Shown here: positions 33,067 to 44,782 of the stretch, one piece after another
Layout: every line of letters starts with the position of its first letter
Numbering within the stretch: position 1 is the first letter of the stretch
NCBI RefSeq assembly: GCF_037392515.1
Contig: NC_090282.1
Location: forward strand, 34,709,054-34,773,053
Direction of reading: 5' to 3'
From: Haliotis asinina
Lineage: Eukaryota; Mollusca; Gastropoda; Lepetellida; Haliotidae
Length of the DNA: 64,000 nt
Program-made: the position numbers and the translations under genes
The notes under the pieces: generated by a model
Told to the model about the DNA's origin: nothing
Database searches by the model: none
What the model saw: the letters and a program-made list of their open reading frames with translations, nothing else

Positions 33067-34320
33067 TGGATGTCAGTCAGTTAATTTGCCATGTTTTATT
33101 AGCTGAACAGCTGTAAAGTAACTTATCATAACATTATCAATCTCACTCACTAATCTAGTATTGATTGGAATATGTATCTGTATTTGTGTGCTGGTAGGTA
33201 AGTGGATACCCAATTATTCAATGTACATATTGTTTTCCCGGAAAGTAGGTCATCATGATTCACACATCATTATCTGTGCATATTTCACACCATTTTTGTG
33301 GGAAGAACTACAATGTGTCAGCCACTATGATAATAACACATGCATCACCGTGGAAACTAACTAGGACCATCTACTGCTTAGCAAGTCAGAGCACCTCTTG
33401 AACTGAGAGCACACTAGGCAATTCTCTATGGGCAAATACATACCAGAGTGTGTGGGAATAACATTGTGTTTCATTGGGGCTGTAGCAGGTTTGATGTTCA
33501 TCCATCTGTATTGTTTCTCATATCCAACTTTAACAAAAAAAATACATACAAATGAAAAAAGTGTTTTTCAATAATTGTGTAAATCCTATGATTAATTGTT
33601 TTAAAAATCTGTTCTAGTAATAATCTGTAAGTGGTTTATGCTTTTGGTCAAGTTGTTTAGCTTCGGGAATAATATTTTGATAAATGAAGATTAAAGATGA
33701 AGATGACCATATTTTAATGATCTGTGCAAAGATAAGATTTTGGGGGCTTTTTGTCAGTTGATTGAAACAGTTTCCAAAGTGGTGGTTGAAATGGGGAAAG
33801 AATCTTTTTCATTTCATGATGGAATTGATTTATTGGGTGGGTAGGAGATGGTAACATACAAAGTTAAGTACACCATAACACCATTTAAAAATGTTGCAGA
33901 CATTCTGATTTGATGTTAGATGTTTATCATTCTTGATGTGAATGACACTGTCACCACCAGCATCTTCCTGCAGCAGTATTCTATTGGTGAATGTCAAGTA
34001 CATCCTCTATATTTGTATCTTACTTTACCCCTCAGGCTAGGACTTGAACATGGCTGGCTGGCCCTGTGGGGATAGAGGATGTCAGATATTTAACCCTGGC
34101 ATTTATGTCAAAGTATGTTTTTTACCTCATCCAAGTGACCTATAGTCCATTAACCAGTGCCAGCATCTCATGTAGAAATGTGTAATCAGGTATTTACTGT
34201 CTGTGTTGTGTGTTGTTTTCAATGTCAATAACCCACTGTACCTGCATTGTCTTTGTTCGTACATCTCCACTAAACTCCACAGGTCTTGATCCTGTACCTC
34301 AGTGAATAGTTACAGGTTAA
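33067..34320. other. No gene seen
   Basis: AT-rich, CpG-poor sequence without supported features. Confidence 0.5.
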
Positions 34321-34323
34321 AGC

Positions 34324-34675
34324 CGCACAACCCCATACAGAACCGAGTACAATGTAGTACCAACTAACCACACACAACACCATACAAAACCGAGTACAAT
34401 GTAGTATCAACTAACCACACACAGCCCCATACAGAACCGAATACAGTGTAGTACCAACTAACCACATTCAACCCTATACAGAACCGAGTACAATGTAGTA
34501 CCAACTAACCACACACAACCCCATACAAAACAGGCATGACATGTTTAAGTGTACCATCTAACCACACACAACCCTGTACAGAACAGGCATTTCACATTAA
34601 GTGTAGTACCAACTAGCCACACACAACCCCACACAGAACAGACATGTCATGTTAACCTGTAGCACCAACTAGCCA
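34324..34675. repeat. Minisatellite, about 47 bp unit, about 7 copies
   Basis: cacaaccccatacagaaccg, then agtacaatgtagtaccaactaaccacac repeats with spacing 47-48 bp (34333, 34381, 34428, 34475, ...). The last copies diverge (aacaggcatgacatgtt). Confidence 0.9.
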
Positions 34676-34679
34676 GGAT

Positions 34680-35429
34680 GTTATATCAATCCTTTGATGT
34701 ACAGTACACAATATATATAAAGATTCTAGAGGGGTAGCTGCCCCCCTGCCCCCGGGGATACCTACGGCCCTGCATACGTGGGATAACACTGACTTTAGGA
34801 ATTGCTCTATGGCACCTGTGTTGAAGGTGTATTATTTATGTCTTTTCAAGGGGTTGTCATGGCGTGGGTGCCTGTGCAGGGGCAGTATCCGACGTGCTTT
34901 CTCTGTGCTAATGTTGCCTTCAGTGGTATTTTGTATCAGTCGTTCATTTTTTTTATTATTGAGGCGTGTGGTGAAATCTCAAAACGATCGAATGCAGGGA
35001 TTCTTCTAAAGCCAACATGCAGTTCTGAAGACCGCTAAGGGTACGATGACATGGTGTTCGATATGTGACTGTTTCAAACACTGAAGATAAATTCTGCGGA
35101 ATAGTTGATATGTTTTTGCATAACAAGCACAATACTGGTGACATGTGCTTGGAGGTCTTTTTTAGCCAAATATTTTTTACCTGATTCACATTTGAATAAA
35201 TGATAAGATGGTTTTTAGATTTACCATTGAAAATAATATATTTATATGAATTTACGCTAGTCAGAGTATTTGCGGTAAATTTCAGCGTGTCATATTCGCA
35301 TGGGTGTGTCTCGGGTTTCTTCATACTTCTAGCCGCCGTGCTGCTTAAAGTGTATCTCTACTAAATATAACATTACAGTCCAAACGGTGCAAAGAACAAT
35401 GCTTACTGTCTGGTGAACAGCTGTAAAGC
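34680..35429. other. No gene seen; start of CpG-rich domain
   Basis: From about 34730 CpG frequency rises clearly. Short overlapping frames at 34802-35038 lack splice context and homology I can name. Confidence 0.4.
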
Positions 35430-35706
35430 AGCCCACTGAATCATTCTAGAGTGATCTGCTGTTAATACGCTGCAATATTACAGCTACCTGGTGGCGGTCT
35501 GTAAATAATCGAGTTTGACCAGACAATTCAGTGATCAACAGCGGGCATCTGTCTAGCCAACTGGGATACGATGACACTTGTCAGCCGAGTCAGCGAGCCT
35601 GATCACCCGATCCAAGTAGTTTGCCTTTTAAATGGCATTGTGTAATCACTTTTTACAACCAGTCTGGGTTGTTGAAGACCAAAATCTTCACGGGTGAACC
35701 ATTCTA
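35430..35706 (-). mobile_element. Type B SINE, reverse orientation
   Basis: Reading in reverse it has cgtgaagat, cttcaacaacccagac, gatcgggtgatcaggctcgctgactcgg, ctgttgatcactgaattgtctggtc and gcagcgtattaacagc. The tail is truncated. Confidence 0.75.
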
Positions 35707-37044
35707 GACGTCAATGTTGTTTCATTTTAGTGTAATCTGTTTGGTCAGGACAGACTAGCCACGGCCAAAAGAAATCAAGTGTAAATTTGAATCGAGGTTA
35801 CTTCATCAAATTTGGAACCTACTAAAAAATAGAAACACCATGAAGTAATATTTTCCTTCTATATGCCAGTCAGTTCCGATGATTCCGATGATTAAACTTG
35901 TTACTAGTATTTATTATGACATCCTCGTCTACCCGACAAAACAAGCCTGGGTTTTATCTCGTCTGACTAACCCACATACGCAAAATATTCATATAACTGT
36001 CATATTATGCGGAAAGTGTTATTAATAAACCGATAATTTATTACGTTTTCAAGTGGTGTCACCGCGGTTTCTGTTTTGAATCTCTAACACGTAAAACAGA
36101 ACGCGGCCTTTAATTGACCTTCCGATGTGAACACACATAAGCCTGCCATGTCGTATTTTTTCTATATCCAGAAGTCTATCACATGGACGACCTGCTATCG
36201 GATTCGCTGTCGCCAGAGACAGATTTCATGTTGAGAGCAAACAATCCAAGGCCCCCCGCAATGTGTGTTTATCGGTGTCGTCTGTCCAAGTCTCGAGTGC
36301 TGCACGAGATTACATGACATTCGGTGCTCCCAAACGTGTACTCTTGGCAGTATAGATCAGAGAAAATGCAGCCATATCATTTCATGGTCAGTACACAAGT
36401 TGGCGTTTCCCTAACATGATTATACCGTTGAATCTACTCATTGTATTGAATTACGCCCGTTAAAGATTGCACCTTGTGTGTTTAACAAAATATTTGATTT
36501 TTTTTTCATCAAATTAAACATCGTCGGATGTATGCTAAAAGCTGCGCTTATAACTGGTGATATCGCTAACCCTTCGATTGATTACGGTTAGTTTCACAGA
36601 CACGCACGTGTGGGTTTATTTTAAATGGAGTTGTAGAAAACTGGGATTGATTTTCCTACAACTTTACCTAACATCACGGACGATTCGCCCACATACTCAG
36701 GGATCACATATGTAAAAGCACCTGGCAAGAATAGAAGTACTTGTAAGCTTGTTTTAGCCCCTCCTTCACTCCTACACAGTCAGACAGTCGGGGGACAAGA
36801 TATCTACCCCTGTAGTGCACATCACAGTCCTATACATGATAGGCGACAAAACTGTTGATTGGCTGGACATGATGGCTGCCAGTTACGGGTGCACAGGGTG
36901 ACTGATAGTTTGGTATTATACTAAGCCATACTCTTTTGTAATATATTACGCCGCAATACAGACGTAGCATCAGTTGAACTCTTGAGAGTTAACCCATGAA
37001 CGGATTTCAACTCCTTTTTCTCTTGAATACACCATGTCAGTAGG
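35707..37044. other. No supported gene; one exon-like frame
   Basis: CpG-rich unique sequence. A 44-codon frame at 36183-36317 sits behind a good acceptor-like tract (see findings), and a short hairpin gttgtagaaaa/ttttcctacaac lies near 36630-36663. Confidence 0.4.
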
Positions 37045-37195
37045 AAAACGGTCAAATGTAACATATGTCATATCTGGGATTACACTTTCTTAGCAAAGCA
37101 CAGATTATAGTACTTTTGTTGGCTTAGTCCCATCCGGGATTCGAACCCACACGGTGGCTGAGCGCGTTGGGTTGACGCAGGATCTGTCTTCAGAT
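37045..37195. repeat. Dispersed repeat family C, copy 2
   Basis: Shares aaatgtaacatatgtcatat, then ctgggatt, then cagattatagtac with copy 1. It is followed by catccgggattcgaaccc, a reverse B-box-like motif, and ggtggctgagcgcgttgggt, an A-box-like motif. Confidence 0.55.
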
Positions 37196-37954
37196 ATATA
37201 CTTTTTATAGAATACTATTTACTTCGTAATTTCTTGATAACACATATACATTTTGTGTGAAGATACTTGCACACTTAAATAAGTTTGGTTTATCGCAATA
37301 TTCTTTTCAAATGAAGAGAGCTATTTCACCGAATCACGATTCACAACAATGATGACGATGTGATACTACATACTCGCCTACACTTCTTGTACTTGTATTT
37401 ACATATAATTGAGGAATGTACCTTCTTTTTCACTCTTAATTAGTGGCCATTACTCTCTCAAAATGGAACAGATTTCGGAACAGAATTTGTTAATGGCTTC
37501 AAAAACCGGTTTTAGAAAGGTTGAGTAGTTAGCGTGTGGTTCTAGAGTGAGCTAAAATTAGTTTCTGAGTTTCTGTAGAGGCTGGCCGAAATGTTTTAAT
37601 ATGGATGGGTTCCCTGAGTCTTCTCGGATAACATGGATCGACGCCATAACAGATTCCATTAACTGTTGTCTTCTTCATCCACGAATATTCTGTTCGAGTC
37701 ATCGTGACACATGGCATGGAGATTGTATTGTGTTGAATGCAGCTGTGCGTGTAAACCCGTTGCTCTCTATAACCACCGGTTGCTGTGATACAGTGACGAG
37801 CTGAGTACTGGCGCTTGTCTGTTGGTGTCCTCTGAATCTGAGTTAATACATGCAGAATAGTTTTACATGAACAGTGGCAGAAGGGTTACAAGCGTTCAGG
37901 TACCCTTCACTAGCGCTAACTCTCTGAAAATCTTAATGGAGGTCTTAATAGAAA

Positions 37955-38062
37955 CCATGACCGCTTTTAGCAATGTTCCAGCAATATCACGGCAAGGGAC
38001 ACCAGAAATGGGCGTCACACATTGTGCCCATGTGTGTACCCATTGTACTGCATCCCGTTAGT
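37955..38062 (-). mobile_element. Type A SINE fragment, reverse
   Basis: agcaatgttccagcaatatc, acggcaagggacaccagaaa, tgggcgtcacacattgtgcc, then a degraded head. The (GAGT)n end is missing. Confidence 0.75.
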
Positions 38063-38204
38063 CGCCTCATACACTAGTCCTGAATTTCACGGGGACTTAT
38101 TCGGCGACAGAATGGCTGAAATCAGGACTGGTATATCTATTCAAAGTGTTGAAATTGTCAATGACATTAAGTCTATCCAAGGTGTTGCCCATACTATTCT
38201 GATT

Positions 38205-38330
38205 CTGTGCGGTTGAGGGGCGGTGTGCCACCCTAGTAGTTGAGTGTTTCTTCGTCACGTAATTTAATAGTGTCCCCCGCTGTGATATTTGCTGAAGAAT
38301 TGCTAAAAGACTAAACTAAGTTCTCTCATT
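38205..38330 (+). mobile_element. Degraded type A SINE
   Basis: Head gaggggcggtgtgccaccctagtagttgagtg and 3' part gtgtcccccgctgtgatatttgctgaagaattgct remain. The B-box region is lost. Confidence 0.6.
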
Positions 38331-38631
38331 TTTGTACGGTTGGGACAGTTGAGAGCAGAGTTGCGTCCCTTTCTGCATACCAAAAAAAACCATTTATTGT
38401 GTGTTACGATGAAATACTGATTTTGTGTCTGGGTTTGTCTGCACTATTCCCTTGCTCGTGGGGTTCACCAAAGGAGGAAAAGTCTGAAACGTCGGGATCT
38501 CTCCTTCGGTAATTGAGATGACACACTGTGATATGTTAATATAGGACTAACAGCCGTTGTTTCCGGGCTTTGTGTGATCATAACCAGGGAAAATCTGTGC
38601 GGCATTAGACATTTATTATCTAAATCATCTT

Positions 38632-38803
38632 AGAGTGAGTGAGTGAGTATGGTTTTACGCCTCTGATAGCAATATTCCAGCAATATCACGGCGAGGTACA
38701 CCAGTAATGGGTTTCACACATTGTACCCATGTGGGGAATCGAACCCGGGTCTTCGGCGTGACGAGCGAACGCTGTAATCACTAGGCAAACCCACCACCCT
38801 ATT
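38632..38803 (-). mobile_element. Intact type A SINE, reverse orientation
   Basis: The best-preserved copy: (GAGT)n, ggttttacgcc, gcaatattccagcaatatca, cggcgaggtacaccagtaat, gggtttcacacattgtaccc, atgtggggaatcgaacccgg, gtcttcggcgtgacgagcga, acgctgtaatcactaggcaaaccca. Both B box (reverse ggttcgattcc) and head are intact. Confidence 0.9.
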
Positions 38804-39289
38804 AAGTCGTCCTAAATATGCCAGCAAACAAAACCTTTTCGAAACAGTTTCTGTTATGAAATATGTCTGCTTGACAAATATAAGATGAGCCAGTGCTTTG
38901 AACGCGTTTGTGACAAGCAGGCGGGGCAAGTAATCTGGACGAATACGCTAGGTTGCTACAGGTAGATTGGCGATTCAGTACGTGCAATACATGCTGACCG
39001 TGGCGTGAAATCAATACCGCTACTGTTTAACACGTGTCTCGCAGAGCGATTTAGTTCAGCAAAAACCACCAGGACACGATTCGCATGAGGAAATTTAACT
39101 TTCCAATACTTAGACGACAACCTGTTTCGCTTTTGTTTCAAATGGAATGCTCTGGAGGGCGTTCCCATATATGCAAATTGGGGTCATTTGTTGGGTCGTG
39201 GCTCATCTAATACATGTCAAGCAGTAGTATGTCATTATCATTATTAGATAGTCTCAGGTTTCTAGTGCATCCGGTACAATTCAACGACG

Positions 39290-39405
39290 ACGATGAGTGA
39301 TTATGGTTTTACGCCGCGGTGAGCAATGTTCCGTACTAGCCAGGGAACACCAGGGTGTCACACATTGTACCCATTGTACCCATATAAGGAATCGAACCCG
39401 GTCAG
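39290..39405 (-). mobile_element. Type A SINE, reverse, internally shortened
   Basis: gatgagtgattatggtttta, cgccgcggtgagcaatgttcc, then ggaacaccagggtgtcacac, attgtacccattgtacccat, ggaatcgaacccgg. Part of the body and the head are missing. Confidence 0.8.
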
Positions 39406-41885
39406 ACTTTTTTCCAAAAGGAATTTCTCTTAGTGAATGGTATACTCGTATTTCCTGTGTGGAACTTGCAGATATATGCAAACATGAATTTTTAAGCGTA
39501 TAAATGGGTATTTCAAGCACACGCCGTGCCGACTAATCAAAACATTTTTTCAACAATTCATCATTCCTGTCTACTAGTTAGCTACATAGAGCTCTCGAAA
39601 AGAAACGAAAAAATAAAAATAGTTTACTATGTAATTAAATCTATCTGGTCACTTGACCCTGATCACCATGGCGACAGGCTCGATGTCCCATGGGCCTGTG
39701 TGTGAGACGGAGAATGAGCCACCGTGAGGTATCAAGAAAGGAAAGGATCAATTAAACTAGATTATTTATCGATATCACACCCAGACCGTCACGCGAGACC
39801 TCCCGAGACTTAAGGCATTGACAAGGGGATGTACCATCAACCGCATGGTCAGTTCTTAAACTGTGTCACACAAGTGTGGTCATTATCGTTAATAACTTAG
39901 AAGTGGATTATTTTGAATTTCAGATGTTCAGATGTGTGTTTACATGTTGTCACAACAAGCTGTTCGGTATGTTGAGGCGACTGATGAAAGCAATGACTGG
40001 TAATGATTGAAAGTTTCTCCGACTCTTCTCCATGAGGATGCGTGGATTAATCCCTAAAAGTGTAATAATCAAGCAATAAGGTAAGAATTACATTATCTGA
40101 AAACAATATCATTTTAAAAGATACGCGCATTTGCCATACATTCTTATTATATACACATTTCTAAAAAATCGAATTTTAACAAACCCGTAGAGTATACAAA
40201 GTCGGGAAATTACATGAATGAAGACCAATTGGGTTAGATACACAATGAGATAACCGCAGAACTAAGAGCTTATTTTCGTGATGAGCGCCATCAACACATT
40301 CAAAGGAAGGTATATTACATTAATTTGTCAGAAATTAATGTTGTTAAATGTCACGATGAAAAATGTCTTTAATATCACGATCACGAGAATATATTTAGGT
40401 TTGAAAAGCGCCGCTCTGGATTTCAACGAACTCGACCTTTGGTATCAATGCACTGGTTGCATTAACCAAACTAAACTTGTTTGAGTGCAGCGTTAAATGA
40501 TATTTATTCATCAAGTGGCACATCATGACATTGTACTGTTATTACAATACTAAAAGAACGGGGAGTCGTGTGATATACTGCATGCAATATATTTACTGAA
40601 GATGAAACTGTTATTAAAGGTAGATGCAACAAACGTACAGCTCTTCTAGGAATTGGCGTATTTGGGTTCGAATCCAAGATTCAGTCATTTCAAGTTTGTA
40701 GAGCACACCGCCGAAGTTGTAAACTAGTAGGACTGCATGGTATCACCGCAGCGTATTTTCAAACGATACATGGTGCAATATATCTTTTTAGAACCGGTAT
40801 CTTGGGTAAAGAACATAGAGGGTTGTGTTTTTTATGAATATCTTTATGCTTTGAATTAATACTTTATTCACAAAGATATTTCCTTTGTTATTCAATAACA
40901 AAACGGCATTCTATATTACTATTACAAAACAAAAAAATATATAAATGAAGTAGAATCCCTTGCAATGTAACCTGGTTTTGAGATTGCTGTTATCGGAACC
41001 ATAACGTATATGTTTAGGGACTTATAATGTAGAACATAGGATCCACATGTACCGTTTAGGTACTAACTAACACCGTCCCAATATATCGCAATACATATAT
41101 TACATACGCATGGCAGTAGGTGTGGCTGAATCGCCGTATATGCAGTACAATGTGTTTGCTAATATACAGCACTATAAACCAGTAATACATGTATCACCTT
41201 GGGCTTTCTCTGCACATAAAGCTACCATGACTAGAACACTGCTGAAATAAGCGTTAAATAGCAAACATTTATTAAGCGTCTTCACTATAGGTTAAAATGT
41301 AACTACAGTTATTAACTGCACATTTATATAAAGTTATAAACGTTTTTTAAACGTTCTTTAGAGATGACAAAACTTTATGAATGAAACGTCGCCTTTGTGA
41401 AAATAAAGAAGACTGTTAGAATCAGAATTAAATGCAACTGATTAAATGAAGAAAACTAGGTAGGGAATAAACACACATTATAAATGTTTCACTGGTTGAA
41501 TCCACGGATGAAAAGAGGATGTACGATGTTCTCATTGGCTGTTAGTAGGTTTTTGTATGCTAGAGATACTCAACTTAATGGGTACAACCATATGGAACGT
41601 ACAATACCACGAGATATAATGGCGCAGGTATTTGGCTTGAAAGTGAAAGTATATACCGCGTAGGTCAATAAGATGATGTATTGACGATATACCACCGAAA
41701 TATTCGACTGCAGGTTTTGCGTAAAGTTTACATATGTAGTACCTTTATCTCAATTTCCTATATTTGATACAGGGCTGATTACATGTTAACAAGGCCGTAA
41801 ACATTTTTTAATTTTTAGAGTGAAAGTTTTGCATTACGCATGTGCGTATTATAATTCTCACGACGATGTTCAAGATCACGAGTTA
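39406..41885. other. No gene seen
   Basis: Unique CpG-retaining sequence. An isolated B-box-like gggttcgaatcc at about 40667 and SINE-tail-like scraps (gagtgcagcgttaaatg at about 40483; aagcgttaaatagcaaac at about 41249) suggest old SINE remains, but no complete element. Confidence 0.4.
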
Positions 41886-41896
41886 ATAATATCACA

Positions 41897-41966
41897 CACG
41901 CACACGCACACGCACTCGCATGCTCTCTGCCTCTCTCACACAGAGTTACACACACAGAGAGTCACT

Positions 41967-42039
<73 letters not shown>

Positions 42040-42070
42040 AGACACACACACACACACACAGACACACACC
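41897..42070. repeat. (CA)n microsatellite
   Basis: A long (CA) run with interspersed GAGA and GACACA interruptions, densest at 41969-42036. The long His-Thr and Cys-Val frames here are repeat artefacts. Confidence 0.95.
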
Positions 42071-42189
42071 GGATCAGGTCCCCACCCAAACCCCAATATG
42101 TTAAACTCACGTGGAGCGAATACTGTGCATGATTAGGTTGGTGCATGTCGATGTATAGCGATGCATACATATGACCAATGCACATGATG

Positions 42190-42290
42190 TCAACCGTTAC
42201 ATTGTCTGTTCAGACCTGGACTATTTACAAACCGACGCCAATCAGCTGGAAGAGTGTCCAGCGGGGCGTTCAGCAACAAACAAATATTAT
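42190..42290 (+). mobile_element. Type B SINE 3' fragment
   Basis: attgtctgttcagacctggactatttacaaaccgacgcca then atcagctgga matches the type B 3' half. It ends with a gcgttcagcaacaaac tail variant. Confidence 0.6.
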
Positions 42291-42744
42291 GTTGTCATAA
42301 ACCTAGTGCATGGTGACTTGAGGGTAACTAAACCATGGACATATCGATCAGCGTTCGACTATCTGATCACTGTTCATTACAGTTTGGCTATGTTCAAATA
42401 TTTTAGTTTATGAACTAGGAACGTATCCCCAAAGCATGAGAACTTGCATGGAGGTGGGTATGATAAAGACAACATCCACGACAACAACAATGGCGATGCC
42501 GACGGTAATAAGAAAAAGAACGGAATGCTGTTGGAAACATAAAGTTTTCCTTCGAGGACATATAATAGGTTTATCAAGAAACAAAATCATCAACAGTGAT
42601 GACGGGCTGTGTGGCAGATCGGTTTAGTTTAGATGCTAGGTTTAAATTATAGATGTGATACTCTGGTTATTTTACAGCCATTTGGTAACAGGTTTCATAT
42701 ACTATGATTACATATTCTGAACATAAATACTATTGTTTCAGTTA

Positions 42745-42816
42745 CAATATGGCCGAAATATTGCCGACGTGAATGTACAATTTTACTCACTCACTCACTC
42801 ACTCACTCACTCACTG
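42745..42816 (+). mobile_element. SINE 3' end with (CACT)n
   Basis: atatggccgaaatattgccg, acgtgaatgtacaattttactcactcact...; only the 3' end remains. Confidence 0.7.
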
Positions 42817-42869
42817 TGATGTTAAAGATGCTTGGACTTCGTCTTATATTGACTTGTGAAACTCCTGGT

Positions 42870-43016
42870 TAGAATGCACCTTAAGGTGGTCAGACTCGCT
42901 GACATGGTTGATGCAAACCGTCGTATGTAGATCGGTGTTCATGATGTCAATCACTGCATTGTCTGGTCTACACTCGAATGTTGTTGAGTATAGCGTTAAG
43001 TAGCAAACAAACCTGT
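42870..43016 (+). mobile_element. Type B SINE
   Basis: gtggtcagactcgctgacat, ggttgatgcaaaccgtcgta, tgtagatcggtgttcatgat, gtcaatcactgcattgtctg, then agtatagcgttaagtagcaaac. The tail is the cagcgttaa(g/a)caaac variant, not CACT. Confidence 0.75.
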
Positions 43017-44264
43017 TAAATTAACCTCTCATTAGCTGGTACGAAAAAGAACAAAGCTAAACTTACAATGCTTCCACAGCAGAGACTTATCAACCAACGT
43101 TGCATAGCAACGGCAAGAAACATCACATCTGTAACGTCGAAACTTCGAAGGTCACCCAGTGCAACAAAAAATAAACTGAATCGTCTGATCTCTATTTGCA
43201 ATCTGTTAGTGGATCTCATTTAAGTATATCCACTGTCTAGTGAGGTGTTGAAATTACCGTTTAACCCGACAGCGTTGCATGTGGAGGTATACTTTGCCTG
43301 CGTTTCCTAGTCTCGGGTAAACCAAATCAAGCCCACGGGTGTGTCCACCTATCTTGACTTAATTAAGTCATAAATTAACAATTAATTATTTACACCTGGT
43401 ATCGGATTTTCCTCGTGCGTTCATTTTAGGTCATTCTTTACCTGACGCCTCTCACAACAAGATGGATCCCGGGAATGTGCACTGTTCCGTTTAATAGTAC
43501 CTTATAAGCACTATCACCTGAAAGCAGTTTTTCTCAGCTGTCATCGCGTTTATCAATGTCCATATAATTTCTGAAATAATTTGTATATGGGCTATTGAGA
43601 CAACTAGATATGTTAAACTTGGCTATTTTTCCCTTCTTTCTGCTGTTTAAAAAGACCTTTGATGTCACATGAAAATGAAATGAATATACGCCCATGTTAT
43701 TCAGTAAAATAATAATAGATACCATAGTTTCATGAATGGATGGGATGCAATGGGCTGAACGAACAGTCTCTGTCAAACGAATTTTCATTGGATAAAGATA
43801 AGTCACATGACCGGATGATAATCACAACAATGGGACGCGTGCAGACGACAGTCAGGACTGTGTGATTTGATGCAAGAGAACAGGTTGTCATTATCTAAGA
43901 TCTGATAAATGACAGGAAGGTACTGTGGCTGGATACATCTCACTTTTCTGTGAGAATCTGTCGTATTACCTCATGTAGAACTTTCAAGTCTTGTTTCTAT
44001 GTATTTAACAAGAAGACTATTAGAGTTAGTCGAGCCGATCAATAACCTGTACGAGACCCGAAATGCAGTACCTTTTCCATGAGATGTTTTCATGCAGTAT
44101 ACTTGACAGTTGGCATCTACTTCAGTTGTTGTTATATTTTGTTATTGTTGGCAACTGTTATCCATGAGACTTGTGCCCATTCCTGTAGATTGTGAACATG
44201 TTTCCCGGGTAGATTTAACTACTGACAAGATTAGATGAACGACCTCGGTATCAGGAGTTGATCT
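43017..44264. other. No gene seen; 16 bp palindrome
   Basis: CpG-retaining unique sequence. A perfect palindrome tgacttaattaagtca lies at 43355-43370. Open frames here show no splice context. Confidence 0.4.
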
Positions 44265-44272
44265 TGACGTCA
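44265..44272. promoter_or_regulatory. Perfect CRE/ATF site TGACGTCA
   Basis: An 8-base palindromic CRE lies about 40 bases before an exon-like ATG and at the edge where the CpG-rich domain ends. The match may be chance; its position makes it worth noting. Confidence 0.3.
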
Positions 44273-44312
44273 TCTTGACTATAACGAACTGGAAGTAGAA
44301 AGAAAACTAAAT

Positions 44313-44351
44313 ATGTACCAGTTGTATGAAGACTTTAACGAAGTTTATTCT
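44313..44351 (+). CDS. Candidate first coding exon of a second + strand gene
   Basis: ATG then MYQLYEDFNEVYS, ending at a consensus donor tct|gtaagt. The same frame is open for 15 codons upstream, back to a TGA inside the CRE. It sits at the CpG-rich to CpG-poor transition, as the kinase promoter does. The protein is not recognised and no phase-matched next exon is identified, so this is only a candidate. Confidence 0.25.
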
Positions 44352-44368
44352 GTAAGTCAGATTTCGAC

Positions 44369-44782
44369 ATGCGCGGCCTCTATAATCGCTTTATTTTACT
44401 ATTGCACCCCAAAGCAAACGACCCCGCCCCAGTCAACGAGTCAGTAACATTCAATAAATTATCATGGCTTCATGTGAGTAATCAGTATACACTAGTGAAT
44501 GATAATATGAGTAACAATCAATGTCGGTTAAAAACTAAGTCTATAAATGAATGGAAGCAATTCCAGTATGCCATAAACATATTAGTGACTTACTTACATG
44601 AGTTACTCTGTACTGTCAAAAGGAATCCTGTGCCACAAACATTGATCTACTTGCTTGAATAATTAGATTTAGATAGTATTACTTTAGGTTATGATGTGAT
44701 TGATATTCAGAATGAACAGATCTTATACAAGATTTGGGCTTTAGATGAATCAATTCTGAAACCTAGCAGTAATCAATTATAA
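44369..44782 (+). pseudogene. Coding-like frame broken by one in-frame stop
   Basis: 97 codons from ATG (MRGLYNRFILL ... VPQTLIYLLE), a TAA, then another 39 open codons in the same frame (LDLDSITLGYDVIDI ... SNQL). The length and the continuation past the stop are unusual for this AT-rich sequence, but I do not recognise the protein. It could be an old mobile-element ORF. Confidence 0.25.

Noticed and set aside
37529..37804. Overlapping 62-67 codon frames in the CpG-rich domain
   Set aside because: Both strands are open over the same bases with no splice context or recognisable protein. Treated as chance in locally GC-richer DNA.
38720..38790. A tRNA gene on the - strand
   Set aside because: The B box and A-box-like head belong to the SINE. 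No cloverleaf acceptor stem or anticodon arm can be drawn, and the same sequence recurs throughout the window.
41820..42185. His-Thr-rich and Cys-Val-rich proteins
   Set aside because: These are translations of the (CA)n microsatellite on either strand.
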